In this document: one piece after another, positions 8,876 to 17,540 of the stretch
Layout of the letters: each line of letters starts with the position of its first letter
Position numbering within the stretch: position 1 is the first letter of the stretch
Assembly (NCBI GenBank): GCA_040752855.1
Contig: JBFMHP010000017.1
Span: 1-64,000 of the forward strand
Direction: 5' to 3'
Origin: JBFMHP01 sp040752855
GTDB lineage: Bacteria; Pseudomonadota; Gammaproteobacteria; RBG-16-57-12
DNA length: 64,000 bases
Notes under the pieces: generated by a model
Databases searched by the model: none
What the model was told of the DNA's origin: nothing
What the model saw: only the letters and a program-made list of their open reading frames with translations
Position numbers and translations under genes: made by a program

Positions 8876-8965
8876 CAGCCGGTTAGCGTAGAGAGTGCAT
8901 GCTCGAGCATGACCGACACCGCCAGCGCCCGGCGATGCGGCCCACCGGTTGTGAAAACAGTTTCA

Positions 8966-9628
8966 TCAGCGCGGCCCTCTTAGCATTGGAACAAAGCTGA
9001 CTTGCTCTAGCACGGTGTGCTCGAACCCCTCTTCGCGCCGAATGATCAATGTCAATTGCTGCTTACCCTGGGGGCCAACCGGGATCACCAGACGCCCGCC
9101 GACCGCCAGCTGCCCGAGCAGCGCCTCGGGGACATGCTCGGGGGCCGCCGCGGCAAGGATGCCATCGTATGGCGCATATTCCGTCCACCCCCAGCTTCCA
9201 TCGTTATGCGCGATGCGCACATTGCGCAGGCGCAGTTCCCGCACATTACGCCGTGCCGCCTCCACCAAGGGCGCGATGCGCTCAACGCTATAAACATAGC
9301 CCACCAACTGCGCCAGGATCGCCGTTTGATAGCCGCACCCCGCGCCGATCTCCAGCACCTTGTTGAGCGGTCCGCCGGCCAGCAGGGCCTCGGTCATGCG
9401 CGCGACGACATAGGGTTGGGAAATGGTCTGACCGTAGCCGATCGGCAAGGCCGTGTCTTCATAGGCGCGGCTGGAGAGGGCCTCTTCCACGAAGATGTGT
9501 CGGGGCGTCACCCGCATCGTATCCAGCACGCGCGGATCGGTGATGCCCTGCTCCTTCAGGCGATTGATCAGACGGTCGCGCGTCCGCTGCGAGGTCATGC
9601 CAATCCCGAGGTGGTCATGTTTAGTCAT
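8966..9628 (-). CDS. pcm: protein-L-isoaspartate O-methyltransferase
   Basis: The 220-residue cytosolic enzyme transfers methyl from SAM to L-isoaspartyl residues in damaged proteins. Seen motifs are PRHIFVEEAL, YGQTISQPYVVARMTE, the SAM loop VLEIGAGCGYQTAIL, YSVERI and IAHNDGSWGW. The length agrees with the family (about 208-220). Its start overlaps the surE end by 8 bases, so the two are coupled; the conserved order is surE-pcm-nlpD-rpoS. Confidence 0.96.
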   Translation of the reverse strand: MTKHDHLGIGMTSQRTRDRLINRLKEQGITDPRVLDTMRVTPRHIFVEEALSSRAYEDTALPIGYGQTISQPYVVARMTEALLAGGPLNKVLEIGAGCGYQTAILAQLVGYVYSVERIAPLVEAARRNVRELRLRNVRIAHNDGSWGWTEYAPYDGILAAAAPEHVPEALLGQLAVGGRLVIPVGPQGKQQLTLIIRREEGFEHTVLEQVSFVPMLRGPR

Positions 9629-10376
9629 GCGCGAGACGCCCCACCCATTGCCGCAAATCGTTGAGCATTGAATGCCGGGTCAGATCGATCTGTAGCGGCG
9701 TCACCGACACATAGTTATTTTTGACCGCGAAGAAATCAGTGCCTTCCCCCGCATCCTGTTCCGGCCCGGCGGGGCCGATCCAGAAGATCTCCCGGCCGCG
9801 CGGATCTCTCGACTTCACCACCGGTTCGGCGCGATGGCGCTGGCCGAGCCGCGTCACCTCAAATCCCGCCACCGCCTCAAGGGGCACATCCGGAACATTG
9901 ACATTGAGTATGGTGTTGCCCGGCAGCGGATGACTGCCGAGGTGTTCCACCAACCGGCAAAGCATCTCGCATGCCGTGGTGTAATGGGTCGCCGGGTGGC
10001 CAGCGAGCGAGACGGCGATCGCGGGAAACCCGAGGAAGCGGCCCTCCATCGCCGCGGCCACCGTCCCCGAGTAGATCGTATCGTCGCCCATGTTCGCCCC
10101 GGCATTCACCCCCGAGACGACGATGTCGGGCTCGTAATCGAGGAGGCCGGTCAATGCCAGATGGACACAGTCGGTCGGCGTGCCATTAATGCTGTAGATA
10201 TGCTCTTCGATCTTGGTGACACGCAGCGGTCCGTCGAGGGTCAGCGAATTGCTCGCGCCGCTGCGATCACGGTCCGGCGCCACCACGCACACCTGGCCGA
10301 AACGGGACAAGGCCTTGGTCAGCGCCTTGATGCCCGGCGCCTGTACCCCGTCATCGTTACTGATTAGAATTTTCAC
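9621..10376 (-). CDS. surE: 5'/3'-nucleotidase SurE
   Basis: The 251-residue metal-dependent phosphatase removes phosphate from nucleoside monophosphates and may also act on short polyphosphate. The N-terminus ILISNDDGVQAPGI carries the two metal-binding Asp, followed by VVAPDRDRSGASNSLTL and the VSGVNAGANMGDD loop. The start codon is GTG. The length is normal. It is the first gene of the surE-pcm-nlpD-rpoS run. Confidence 0.96.
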   Translation of the reverse strand: MKILISNDDGVQAPGIKALTKALSRFGQVCVVAPDRDRSGASNSLTLDGPLRVTKIEEHIYSINGTPTDCVHLALTGLLDYEPDIVVSGVNAGANMGDDTIYSGTVAAAMEGRFLGFPAIAVSLAGHPATHYTTACEMLCRLVEHLGSHPLPGNTILNVNVPDVPLEAVAGFEVTRLGQRHRAEPVVKSRDPRGREIFWIGPAGPEQDAGEGTDFFAVKNNYVSVTPLQIDLTRHSMLNDLRQWVGRLAHD

Positions 10377-10483
10377 GCGCTCGTATTACCACTAAAAACC
10401 TTGGGACAACCAGGTCACTAGATTACAATGATCCAGATCGAGTTAGAATAGAAATACCGCTTCATTTCCACCTGCGAGCCGCC

Positions 10484-11026
10484 ATGCGAGGGAAAAAGCC
10501 TCCGACACAAACGGATATCTCCACTGAAGAGCGCGAATTATTCCGCAGCATGGTCGGCGAAGTCACGCCTCTTTCCGACGATCGCATCGTTCACCGACCG
10601 CGCCTCTCCCGCCGGAAATCCCGCATCCAATATAGACCCCCGGCCCAGGGCGTGGATATCGAGCCCCACCTCGCCCCGGAGGATGTCGTGTTTTTCCATC
10701 GCGGCGGGCTGCCGCAAAAACAATTGCGCAAATTCAAGCGGGGTGAAATGGCGATCGAAGCACGGCTCGATCTCCACGGCCAGACCGGCGCCGAGGCACT
10801 CTCGTCGCTTCAACTCTTCTTTACCAAGACCGCAGCGGAGAACAAACGCTCGGTCTTGATCATCCATGGCAAGGGCTATCGTTCTCAAGGAGCCCAACCC
10901 ATACTGAAAAGCCTCGTCCACCAGTGGCTCCAACAGCAGGACTCGGTCATCGCCTTTTGCTCGGCCCAGCCGCACCATGGCGGCAATGGCGCGGTGTATG
11001 TCCTTGTCCAGCGCTGCCGGCTTTAA
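10484..11026 (+). CDS. Smr-domain protein (YdaL/SmrA type), probable nuclease
   Basis: This 180-residue protein has a basic, presumably disordered N-terminus and an Smr domain from about residue 95. The hallmark LDLHGQT and the internal IIHGKG motif are both present. Stand-alone Smr proteins of this class are cytosolic RNA/DNA endonucleases; E. coli SmrA and SmrB are the nearest models (SmrB acts on collided ribosomes). It is transcribed divergently from surE. The family is certain and the subgroup less so. Confidence 0.9.
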   Translation: MRGKKPPTQTDISTEERELFRSMVGEVTPLSDDRIVHRPRLSRRKSRIQYRPPAQGVDIEPHLAPEDVVFFHRGGLPQKQLRKFKRGEMAIEARLDLHGQTGAEALSSLQLFFTKTAAENKRSVLIIHGKGYRSQGAQPILKSLVHQWLQQQDSVIAFCSAQPHHGGNGAVYVLVQRCRL

Positions 11027-11274
11027 ACTCAATACTGTGAATTACAGCACAACTCGCGCACGGCGTTAACGCTATACCTGTGTCTTCGATGTTGCCCAAT
11101 TACCCTCGAAAAACAACAGCATCACCGCCGGGCAACCTTCACACGCATGCAACACACCCCTGATATAGAGGCCTCATCGATACGCCGGGATTAGACTAAA
11201 TTTATATCCCTTGCTAACACATTGATAAGTTTGTATGTAGTATGAGCTTGTAAAAACCACAAAGCTCTTGGTCA

Positions 11275-13134
11275 ATGATATCGAATACCATGTCCACCCA
11301 AGATCAAACACTGTCATCACATACCACGGCACCCGTCTTCACCTATGCCGATTTGATCATCCGCTACCTCGCCCAAATCGACGTCGAATACATCTTCGGC
11401 ATCCCGGGCGGCGCGATCGAACCCTTGTACAACGCCATCGGCCGCCACTTGCGCCAGCCGGCCGAGGAACTGATGCAACCTGCCGCCCATCGCAGCATCA
11501 TCCCTCTGCGCCAGCGGCGCACCGGACATTACGTGCGACCGATCATCGCCCGCCACGAGGCAGGGGCGGCCTTCATGGCCGACGGCTATGCGCGCGAGAC
11601 CGGCAAGCTCGGCGTGTGCTGCGCCACCACCGGCCCCGGCGCCACCAACCTGATCACCGGCGTGGCATCGGCCTATGTCGATCGCATCCCCATGCTGGTC
11701 ATCACCCCGCAGACCGCGCTGCCGAGCTTCGGCAAGCAGGGATTGCAGGAGTCTTCCAGCGAGTCGGTCGACACCGTCGGCATGTTCGAGCACTGCACAC
11801 GTTACAACACCCTGGTCTCGCATCCCCAGCAACTGGAAGGCAAACTCTACACCGCGCTGATGCACGCCTTCCGCCAGCCGCGCGGCCCGGTCCATCTCAG
11901 CATCCCGATGGACATATTGAACATGCCGGTGGACAACATCACCCACGGCTATCAGGTCGCACACCTGTTCCGGCAACCGCAAAACATCGACCAGTGCGCG
12001 TATCAGGCCCTGAAGGAGGCCGTCCGCAACGCGAAGCACCCGGTCCTCTTTTTAGGGGGAGGCAGCCGCCACGCCATTACGCCCATCATGGCGTTCGCCG
12101 AGCACCTGCAAATGCCGTTCGTCACAACGCCCTCCGGCAAGAGCTGGGTCAACTCCTATCATCCCTTGTATCGCGGCGTGTTCGGTTTCGCGGGACACAA
12201 GAGCGCCTTCGAGGCCATCAACAATGCAGATGTCGATCTGATCATCGCCGTGGGCACGGCCTTGGGCGAACTCTCCACCAGCGGCTGGGACGCCTCGCTG
12301 CTGAACAACAAGCTGGTGCATGTCTCCGCCGTGGCCGATGACTTCGCCCGCTCCCCCATGGCCTGCCTGCATGTGCTGGGCGAACTGCGCGCCCTGTTTG
12401 CGCACCTGCACCGGGATATCATCGAAGCGGATAGCGACAAGCGACCCTCCGATGCATTCCTGGAACATCCGCACCCCGCGCAAACCACCGCCGATTACTT
12501 CCCCCCGACACTCACCATCGCCAACAAAGACAAGTGCTACTCCAACAGCAGTCCGCTCAAACCGCAGCGCGTCATTCGCGAGCTGGGGGAAAGATTTCCG
12601 AAAGATACCCGTTACCTCATCGACGCGAGCAATGCCTGGGCCTGGTGCACCCACTATCTCATGCTGTCATCTCCTGGAAATCAACGCTATGCCTTTGGCT
12701 TTGGCGCGATGACATGGGCGATTGGTGCCGCCGTCGGTACCGCGTTGGGATGCAACGACAAGCCTGTAGTATGCATCACCGGCGACGGCTGCTTCCTGAT
12801 GAGCGGCCAGGAAATTACCGTGGCCGTGGCGGAAGGCCTTCCCGTGATCTACGTAGTGCTCAACGACCAGGCATACGGCATGGTCAAACACGGCCAGCGC
12901 ATGGGTGGCGCGGAGTCGATTGGCTATTCATTGCCGCGCGTGGATTTCGCCCAGATGGCCCTAGCCATGGGCGCCCAGGCCTATACCATCCAGACCGCGG
13001 AAGACCTCGCGCGGCTCGATGTCGACGAAATCTGCACCGCTGCCGGGCCGACCCTGCTGGATGTGATCATCGATTGCGAGGAAGTCCCGTTGATCGGTGC
13101 GCGGGTGAGAACCCTGGCAGTGGGTACACGATAA
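11275..13134 (+). CDS. thiamine-diphosphate-dependent enzyme, acetolactate-synthase-like
   Basis: The 619-residue ThDP enzyme has the three expected domains. The N-terminal PYR domain has FGIPGG and catalytic Glu in IARHEAGAAFMADGYA. A central domain follows, and the C-terminal PP domain has GDGCFLMSGQE and LNDQAYG for ThDP and metal. Compared with usual acetolactate synthases there is an extra segment of about 30 residues between IEPLYNAIG and IARHE, rich in Gln, Arg and Pro. No IlvN-like regulatory subunit is adjacent, so a different 2-oxoacid substrate is possible. An alternative ATG is at 11290. The gene stands alone, ahead of a TonB receptor. Confidence 0.85.
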   Translation: MISNTMSTQDQTLSSHTTAPVFTYADLIIRYLAQIDVEYIFGIPGGAIEPLYNAIGRHLRQPAEELMQPAAHRSIIPLRQRRTGHYVRPIIARHEAGAAFMADGYARETGKLGVCCATTGPGATNLITGVASAYVDRIPMLVITPQTALPSFGKQGLQESSSESVDTVGMFEHCTRYNTLVSHPQQLEGKLYTALMHAFRQPRGPVHLSIPMDILNMPVDNITHGYQVAHLFRQPQNIDQCAYQALKEAVRNAKHPVLFLGGGSRHAITPIMAFAEHLQMPFVTTPSGKSWVNSYHPLYRGVFGFAGHKSAFEAINNADVDLIIAVGTALGELSTSGWDASLLNNKLVHVSAVADDFARSPMACLHVLGELRALFAHLHRDIIEADSDKRPSDAFLEHPHPAQTTADYFPPTLTIANKDKCYSNSSPLKPQRVIRELGERFPKDTRYLIDASNAWAWCTHYLMLSSPGNQRYAFGFGAMTWAIGAAVGTALGCNDKPVVCITGDGCFLMSGQEITVAVAEGLPVIYVVLNDQAYGMVKHGQRMGGAESIGYSLPRVDFAQMALAMGAQAYTIQTAEDLARLDVDEICTAAGPTLLDVIIDCEEVPLIGARVRTLAVGTR

Positions 13135-13246
13135 AAAGTACGTGCATTCAATACGCAAATAATTATTATGTACGGATGCCATGCTAAAGATTTAAGGAAT
13201 GGAACCCGAGGATATGCATCAGAATTCATAATAACGAGGTATCCAG

Positions 13247-15349
13247 ATGCGTGTTCAGGCCGCGTGTTCGTCACTGCTAGTTTGCATCGCACTCACCCCC
13301 GCCTATCTCATGGCCGAAGCCGGCGGTGACGATGCGTTGATGCTGCTCTACGAAGACGAAGAGATCATCAACATCGCCACCGGCACGCAGAAGCCCATCC
13401 ACCTCGCCCCCTCCGTGGCCAGCGTCATCACCGAAAACGACATCAAGACGAGCGGGGCCACGACCCTGGACGAGGTGCTTGATGCGGTCCCCGGTCTCCA
13501 TGTATCGCTCTCCTCTTTGAATCGCCTCAAGCCGGTCTATTCGATCCGCGGCATCCATTCCAGCCAGAGTCCGCACGTGCTGTTCATGATGAACGGCGTA
13601 CCGTTCGTGAACACCTTTTCCGGCTCCACCCCTACCCTGTTCCGCTACCCCGTAGCCAATATCCAGCGCATCGAGATCATCCGCGGCCCCGGCTCAGCGG
13701 TGCACGGGGCCGATGCCTTCGCCGGGGTGATCAACATCATCACCAAAGATGCGGACATGCTGACCGATGGTGCAGCAGGCCTCCGCTATGGCTCCTTCGA
13801 TACCTACGATGTCTGGGCGCAGAAAGGCGCCGAGCTGGCCGGCTGGAACATGTCCTTCAGTGTCGAGTACCAGCACACCGACGGCGATGACGACCGCATC
13901 ATCGATGCCGACCGGCAATCCATCCTCGATGCCGTGACCGGCACCGACGTCAGTCGAGCCCCCGGCCCGCTGGACACGCGCTACGATGTGCTCAACAACC
14001 ATTTCCAGTTCACCAAGGCCAACTGGGAGATCAATCTATGGGATTGGCATATGCGCGATGCCGGGGTAGGGGCTGGCGGCGCGCAGGCGCTGGACCCGAC
14101 CGGCAAAGTGGAAAATGACACCATACTGCTGGACGTGAAATATCGCGTGTCCGACTTCGCGGAAGACTGGGATCTCGAGAACCGCTTCAGTTATTACTAC
14201 CTCGAGGAACAAAGCTACAATAATTTATATCCCGCTGGAGCCTCGATCATGGGTGAAAGCTTCCCGGATGGAATGATCGGGAATCCGGGGGGAGTCGCAA
14301 AAAATACCATGCTGGAGATAGCCGCCCATTATGATGGATGGCGCAACCATCAACTGCGCCTGGCCATCGGATTGCAGCACCAGGATGCCCGCACCAATGA
14401 AACCAAAAATTTCCGTTTTGACTCGGGCGGCAATCTGGTTGCCATCCCGCTCACCGATGTCAGCGACACCGACGATGTCTACATGAGGGACCAGAGCCGC
14501 CGGGTCTGGCATCTCTCCGCCCAGGACGAGTGGCGCATGGCCCCCGACTGGGAGCTCACCGGCGGCCTGCGTTACGACCGCTACTCCGACTTCGGCGGCA
14601 CGCTCAATCCGCGCGCCGCCCTGGTGTGGGCCACGGACTACAATCTCACCACCAAGTTCCTCTACGGCCGCGCCTTCCGCGCCCCGAGCTTCGGAGAACT
14701 CCATGTCCGAAACAACCCGGTCCTGCTCGGCAATGAAGACCTGGACCCCGAGACCATCGACACCCTGGAGGTGGTCTTCGACTACCGCCCCACCTTCGAT
14801 CTGGAAAGCGTGCTGAACCTCTATACCTACCGGATCAGCGATCTCATCGACTACGTCCCCGGCACCGGCGGCGCACGGGCGCAGAACGCCAAGGACCAGG
14901 ATGGCTACGGACTGGAGCTGCAAATCGACTGGAAACTCAGCAAGACGCTGAATGTTCACGGCGGTTTCGCCTGGCAACGCAGCAAGGACAGCGACACCGG
15001 CGCCACCGTGCCCGACACGCCGGAACGCATGCTCCGCCTCGCCGCCCGCTGGAAGCTGCCCTCTGAGTGGGTATTGAGCCCGCAACTGAACTGGGTTGCC
15101 GATCGCGAGCGCGCGGCTGGCGACGGGCGCGACCAGATCGATGACTACACCCTGGTCGATCTCACGCTGCGCCGCGCGCATATCCGAAAGAACTGGGAAT
15201 TCGCCGCATCGATCCGCAACCTGTTCGACGAAGACGCCCGGGAGCCATCGCATTACGAGACCTTCCCCGTGCCACTCGCCCCCGTGCCGGGTGACTATCC
15301 GCTCGCCGGGCGCAGTCTGTATGTAGAGCTGCGTTACAACGGCGATTGA
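13247..15349 (+). CDS. TonB-dependent outer-membrane receptor
   Basis: The 700-residue protein has a signal peptide (to about residue 24), a TonB-box-like stretch EEIINIATG and a plug domain (GATTLDEVLDAVPG, IEIIRGPGSAVHGADAFAGVINIITKD near 140-165). A 22-stranded barrel follows. It imports a large substrate such as a siderophore, cobalamin or metal chelate with energy from TonB-ExbBD, none of which is in view. The C-terminus ends YNGD and not an aromatic residue, which is slightly atypical. Substrate cannot be assigned. GAGG lies about 10 bases ahead of ATG 13247. Confidence 0.9.
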   Translation: MRVQAACSSLLVCIALTPAYLMAEAGGDDALMLLYEDEEIINIATGTQKPIHLAPSVASVITENDIKTSGATTLDEVLDAVPGLHVSLSSLNRLKPVYSIRGIHSSQSPHVLFMMNGVPFVNTFSGSTPTLFRYPVANIQRIEIIRGPGSAVHGADAFAGVINIITKDADMLTDGAAGLRYGSFDTYDVWAQKGAELAGWNMSFSVEYQHTDGDDDRIIDADRQSILDAVTGTDVSRAPGPLDTRYDVLNNHFQFTKANWEINLWDWHMRDAGVGAGGAQALDPTGKVENDTILLDVKYRVSDFAEDWDLENRFSYYYLEEQSYNNLYPAGASIMGESFPDGMIGNPGGVAKNTMLEIAAHYDGWRNHQLRLAIGLQHQDARTNETKNFRFDSGGNLVAIPLTDVSDTDDVYMRDQSRRVWHLSAQDEWRMAPDWELTGGLRYDRYSDFGGTLNPRAALVWATDYNLTTKFLYGRAFRAPSFGELHVRNNPVLLGNEDLDPETIDTLEVVFDYRPTFDLESVLNLYTYRISDLIDYVPGTGGARAQNAKDQDGYGLELQIDWKLSKTLNVHGGFAWQRSKDSDTGATVPDTPERMLRLAARWKLPSEWVLSPQLNWVADRERAAGDGRDQIDDYTLVDLTLRRAHIRKNWEFAASIRNLFDEDAREPSHYETFPVPLAPVPGDYPLAGRSLYVELRYNGD

Positions 15350-15636
15350 GCTCGATTGCGGCTGTTACGCGTACTCTCTTACCCTCTCCCGCGTGTCGGA
15401 GAGGAAACTTACTCAGTGGCCTTTTGGCATTTCACGAAGCGTGAGATTTTATTGTCCTGTTCTTGGCAAATAGTGCGCACCATCCCGGCTACCGATTACT
15501 TTCTCCTTCCGGGATTCATGCCCTTCATGGGTAGAAGGACAAGATGAGCGGGAGACTCGCAGAGGAGCGGGAGTTTTTCAGCAAACAGCCACAGCTTATC
15601 TCGTTGATAAAACCGAATTTGTTATCCGACTAACGA

Positions 15637-16458
15637 ATGTCCAATAAAGACCACTCCCAAATCATCAGCCGCGACATCCAATTCGCCGAGCGCGCCACTA
15701 CGCGCATCTGGCAGGAAACTGCCTCCGAAGACAACCCTTATATCGCGGCTGGTTGCCGGTGCCACGGTTACGATCTCCAGGAGCTGATGCACAAGCGCAG
15801 CTTCGTCGAGGTGTTCTATCTGCTGTTTCGAGGAGAGCTGCCCAGCGGGAGCGAAGCCGAGCTGCTGGAACACCTGATGATCGCCCTGATCAATCCCGGC
15901 CCGCGCCACCCGGCCACCCGTGCAGCCATCAATACGGCCGTCGGCAAGACCGACCCGGCGCACATCCTCCCGATCGGGATGATGGTCTTGAGTGGCGAAC
16001 ACCTGGGCGGGATTGAGGTCGAGGCCTCGATGCGCTTTATACGCAAACGGCTGCGTGACGACCCGCAGTGTGTCGCCGGAGAATTGCTCGAATCCGAGCG
16101 TCCACCCGCCGAAGGCGACTGGCACATCGCCCCCGGCTTCGGCAACCGTTTCGGCGGCATCGACATCATGCCTGGCAAGATCGCCGCACAGCTCGCTCAA
16201 CTGCCCGGCAGCGGCAAGGCGCTGGCTTGGGGAGAGGCGTTCGCCCGCGCCTTGCAACCGCACGACATGGGCTGGTTGACTTCCGGGATTGCCGCTGCCG
16301 CGTTCTGCGACCTCGGCTTTCAGCCACGCGCGGCGGCCGGCCTGCTGCAAATCCTGTCCGCTCCCGGCCTGCTGGCCCATGGCCTGGAATACGCCAACAA
16401 ACCGATCACAGCCCTGCCCCGTATCAGCGACGAGGACTACCACATTGGCAAAAAGTGA
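15637..16458 (+). CDS. citrate-synthase-like protein, short, catalytic residues not conserved (paralogue A)
   Basis: This 273-residue protein follows the citrate synthase/citryl-CoA lyase fold pattern. CHGYDLQELMHKRSF then YLLFRGELPS corresponds to the family motif RGYDIxxLaxxxsF..LLxGELP. The block APGFGNRFGGID replaces the usual GFGHRVYxxxDPR, so the catalytic His is Asn. The region where the catalytic Asp is expected reads LTSGIAAAAFCDLGF, with no Asp at the equivalent place. It is shorter than citrate synthase (about 370-430). Its stop overlaps the start of paralogue B. A regulatory or heteromeric role is more likely than classical catalysis; this is an inference. Confidence 0.7.
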   Translation: MSNKDHSQIISRDIQFAERATTRIWQETASEDNPYIAAGCRCHGYDLQELMHKRSFVEVFYLLFRGELPSGSEAELLEHLMIALINPGPRHPATRAAINTAVGKTDPAHILPIGMMVLSGEHLGGIEVEASMRFIRKRLRDDPQCVAGELLESERPPAEGDWHIAPGFGNRFGGIDIMPGKIAAQLAQLPGSGKALAWGEAFARALQPHDMGWLTSGIAAAAFCDLGFQPRAAAGLLQILSAPGLLAHGLEYANKPITALPRISDEDYHIGKK

Positions 16459-17266
16459 CACTAAGTATTGGGAACGCCGTCGTGGCAAAATTTTCAACCG
16501 CAAGGGCGGCTGGAAGGTAGGACAAGGTGTGTACTGTCATGGTTACGAGATCATGACAGACCTTGTAGGCAACATTTCATACGTTCAGATGATGATGCTG
16601 AATATCACGGGAACCCTTCCAAGCAGAAAGGTCGCCGACTGCGTTGAAGCAATATATGTCACGATGAGTTGGCCCGAACCACGCATTTGGTGCAATCACA
16701 TTGGCGCGCTATCTGGTACCGCAAAAACGGGGGTCGTTGGCGCCACTACCGCAGGTGTGCTCGCCGCAGATTCCACCATGTATGGAAGCCGACCATTGCT
16801 AGAGAGCGTGACCTTTATCAAAAAAGCGCTTGAAGATTACCAAAGTGGCAAAAGCATTCAGGAAATCGTCGATGAACAAATAAAGCTCCACCAAGGCAAA
16901 GTCCAGATCGTGGGGTTCGCGCGACCGCTAGTAAGGGGGGACGAGCGAGTCGCTGCCGTGCAAAAAACAATGGCAGCACACAACATCGAGATCGGCCCCC
17001 ACCTAGATCTTGCGTACAAAATCGCTGATCACCTGCGAAATAGGCATGGCGAAGACATCAATATCAACGGCTTTTCGGCAGCCTTTCTATCCGACGTTGG
17101 GCTATCAAAAGAGCAAATCTACAGCCTTGCCGCCATGTGCGTAGTGAGCGGCGTCACCGCCTGCTATCTCGAAGAATACGACAAGCCTGCCGAATCCTTC
17201 CTGCCACTGCGCTGCGAAGATATCGATTACCAAGGGCCGCCGCCGCGCGAAGTGCCCGACCCGTGA
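16445..17266 (+). CDS. citrate-synthase-like protein, short, catalytic residues not conserved (paralogue B)
   Basis: I place the start at TTG 16445, with GAGG 9 bases upstream, overlapping the stop of paralogue A by 14 bases and giving 273 residues, the same length as A. It shares the CHGYE motif and the TGTLPS motif with A. It also has GALSGTAKTGVVGATTAG near residue 95 and VGFARPLVRGDERV, where the second catalytic His of GFGHP is Arg. NINGFSAAFLSDVGL lacks the catalytic Asp of the NVDF block. Codon use looks less GC-biased than in A. The two are probably subunits of one complex. The substrate is unknown. Confidence 0.68.
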   Translation: MAKSDTKYWERRRGKIFNRKGGWKVGQGVYCHGYEIMTDLVGNISYVQMMMLNITGTLPSRKVADCVEAIYVTMSWPEPRIWCNHIGALSGTAKTGVVGATTAGVLAADSTMYGSRPLLESVTFIKKALEDYQSGKSIQEIVDEQIKLHQGKVQIVGFARPLVRGDERVAAVQKTMAAHNIEIGPHLDLAYKIADHLRNRHGEDININGFSAAFLSDVGLSKEQIYSLAAMCVVSGVTACYLEEYDKPAESFLPLRCEDIDYQGPPPREVPDP

Positions 17267-17540
17267 GAACATGCCGCGCGATCGCAGCATCGCCGTAATC
17301 CGGCGGTCTTGCCGCGCTCCTTGGTCCCCATCAGCAGTCTCTCCACAGAGTCGGCGCTGGGCATGGCGACACCGTCCGCCGATATCTCCGCCGTTTTGTA
17401 GTACACTACCGCGTCCGACACATTCTGGCTGCGCCCGCACAAGATCTGGCCGGACGATGTGTCCCTCAGGACATTCCTGCCCGCATACTGTATTGGCTCC
17501 ACCAGGAGCCGATTTTGTTCAGGCCACAGGCGTTTAATGA

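Noticed and set aside
14225..15253. 342-codon minus-strand frame inside the TonB receptor gene
   Set aside because: Shadow; the plus-strand receptor is full length.
17267..17540. Small frames on both strands between the citrate-synthase-like pair and GT39
   Set aside because: No ribosome site, unusual composition, overlapping each other; treated as non-coding.
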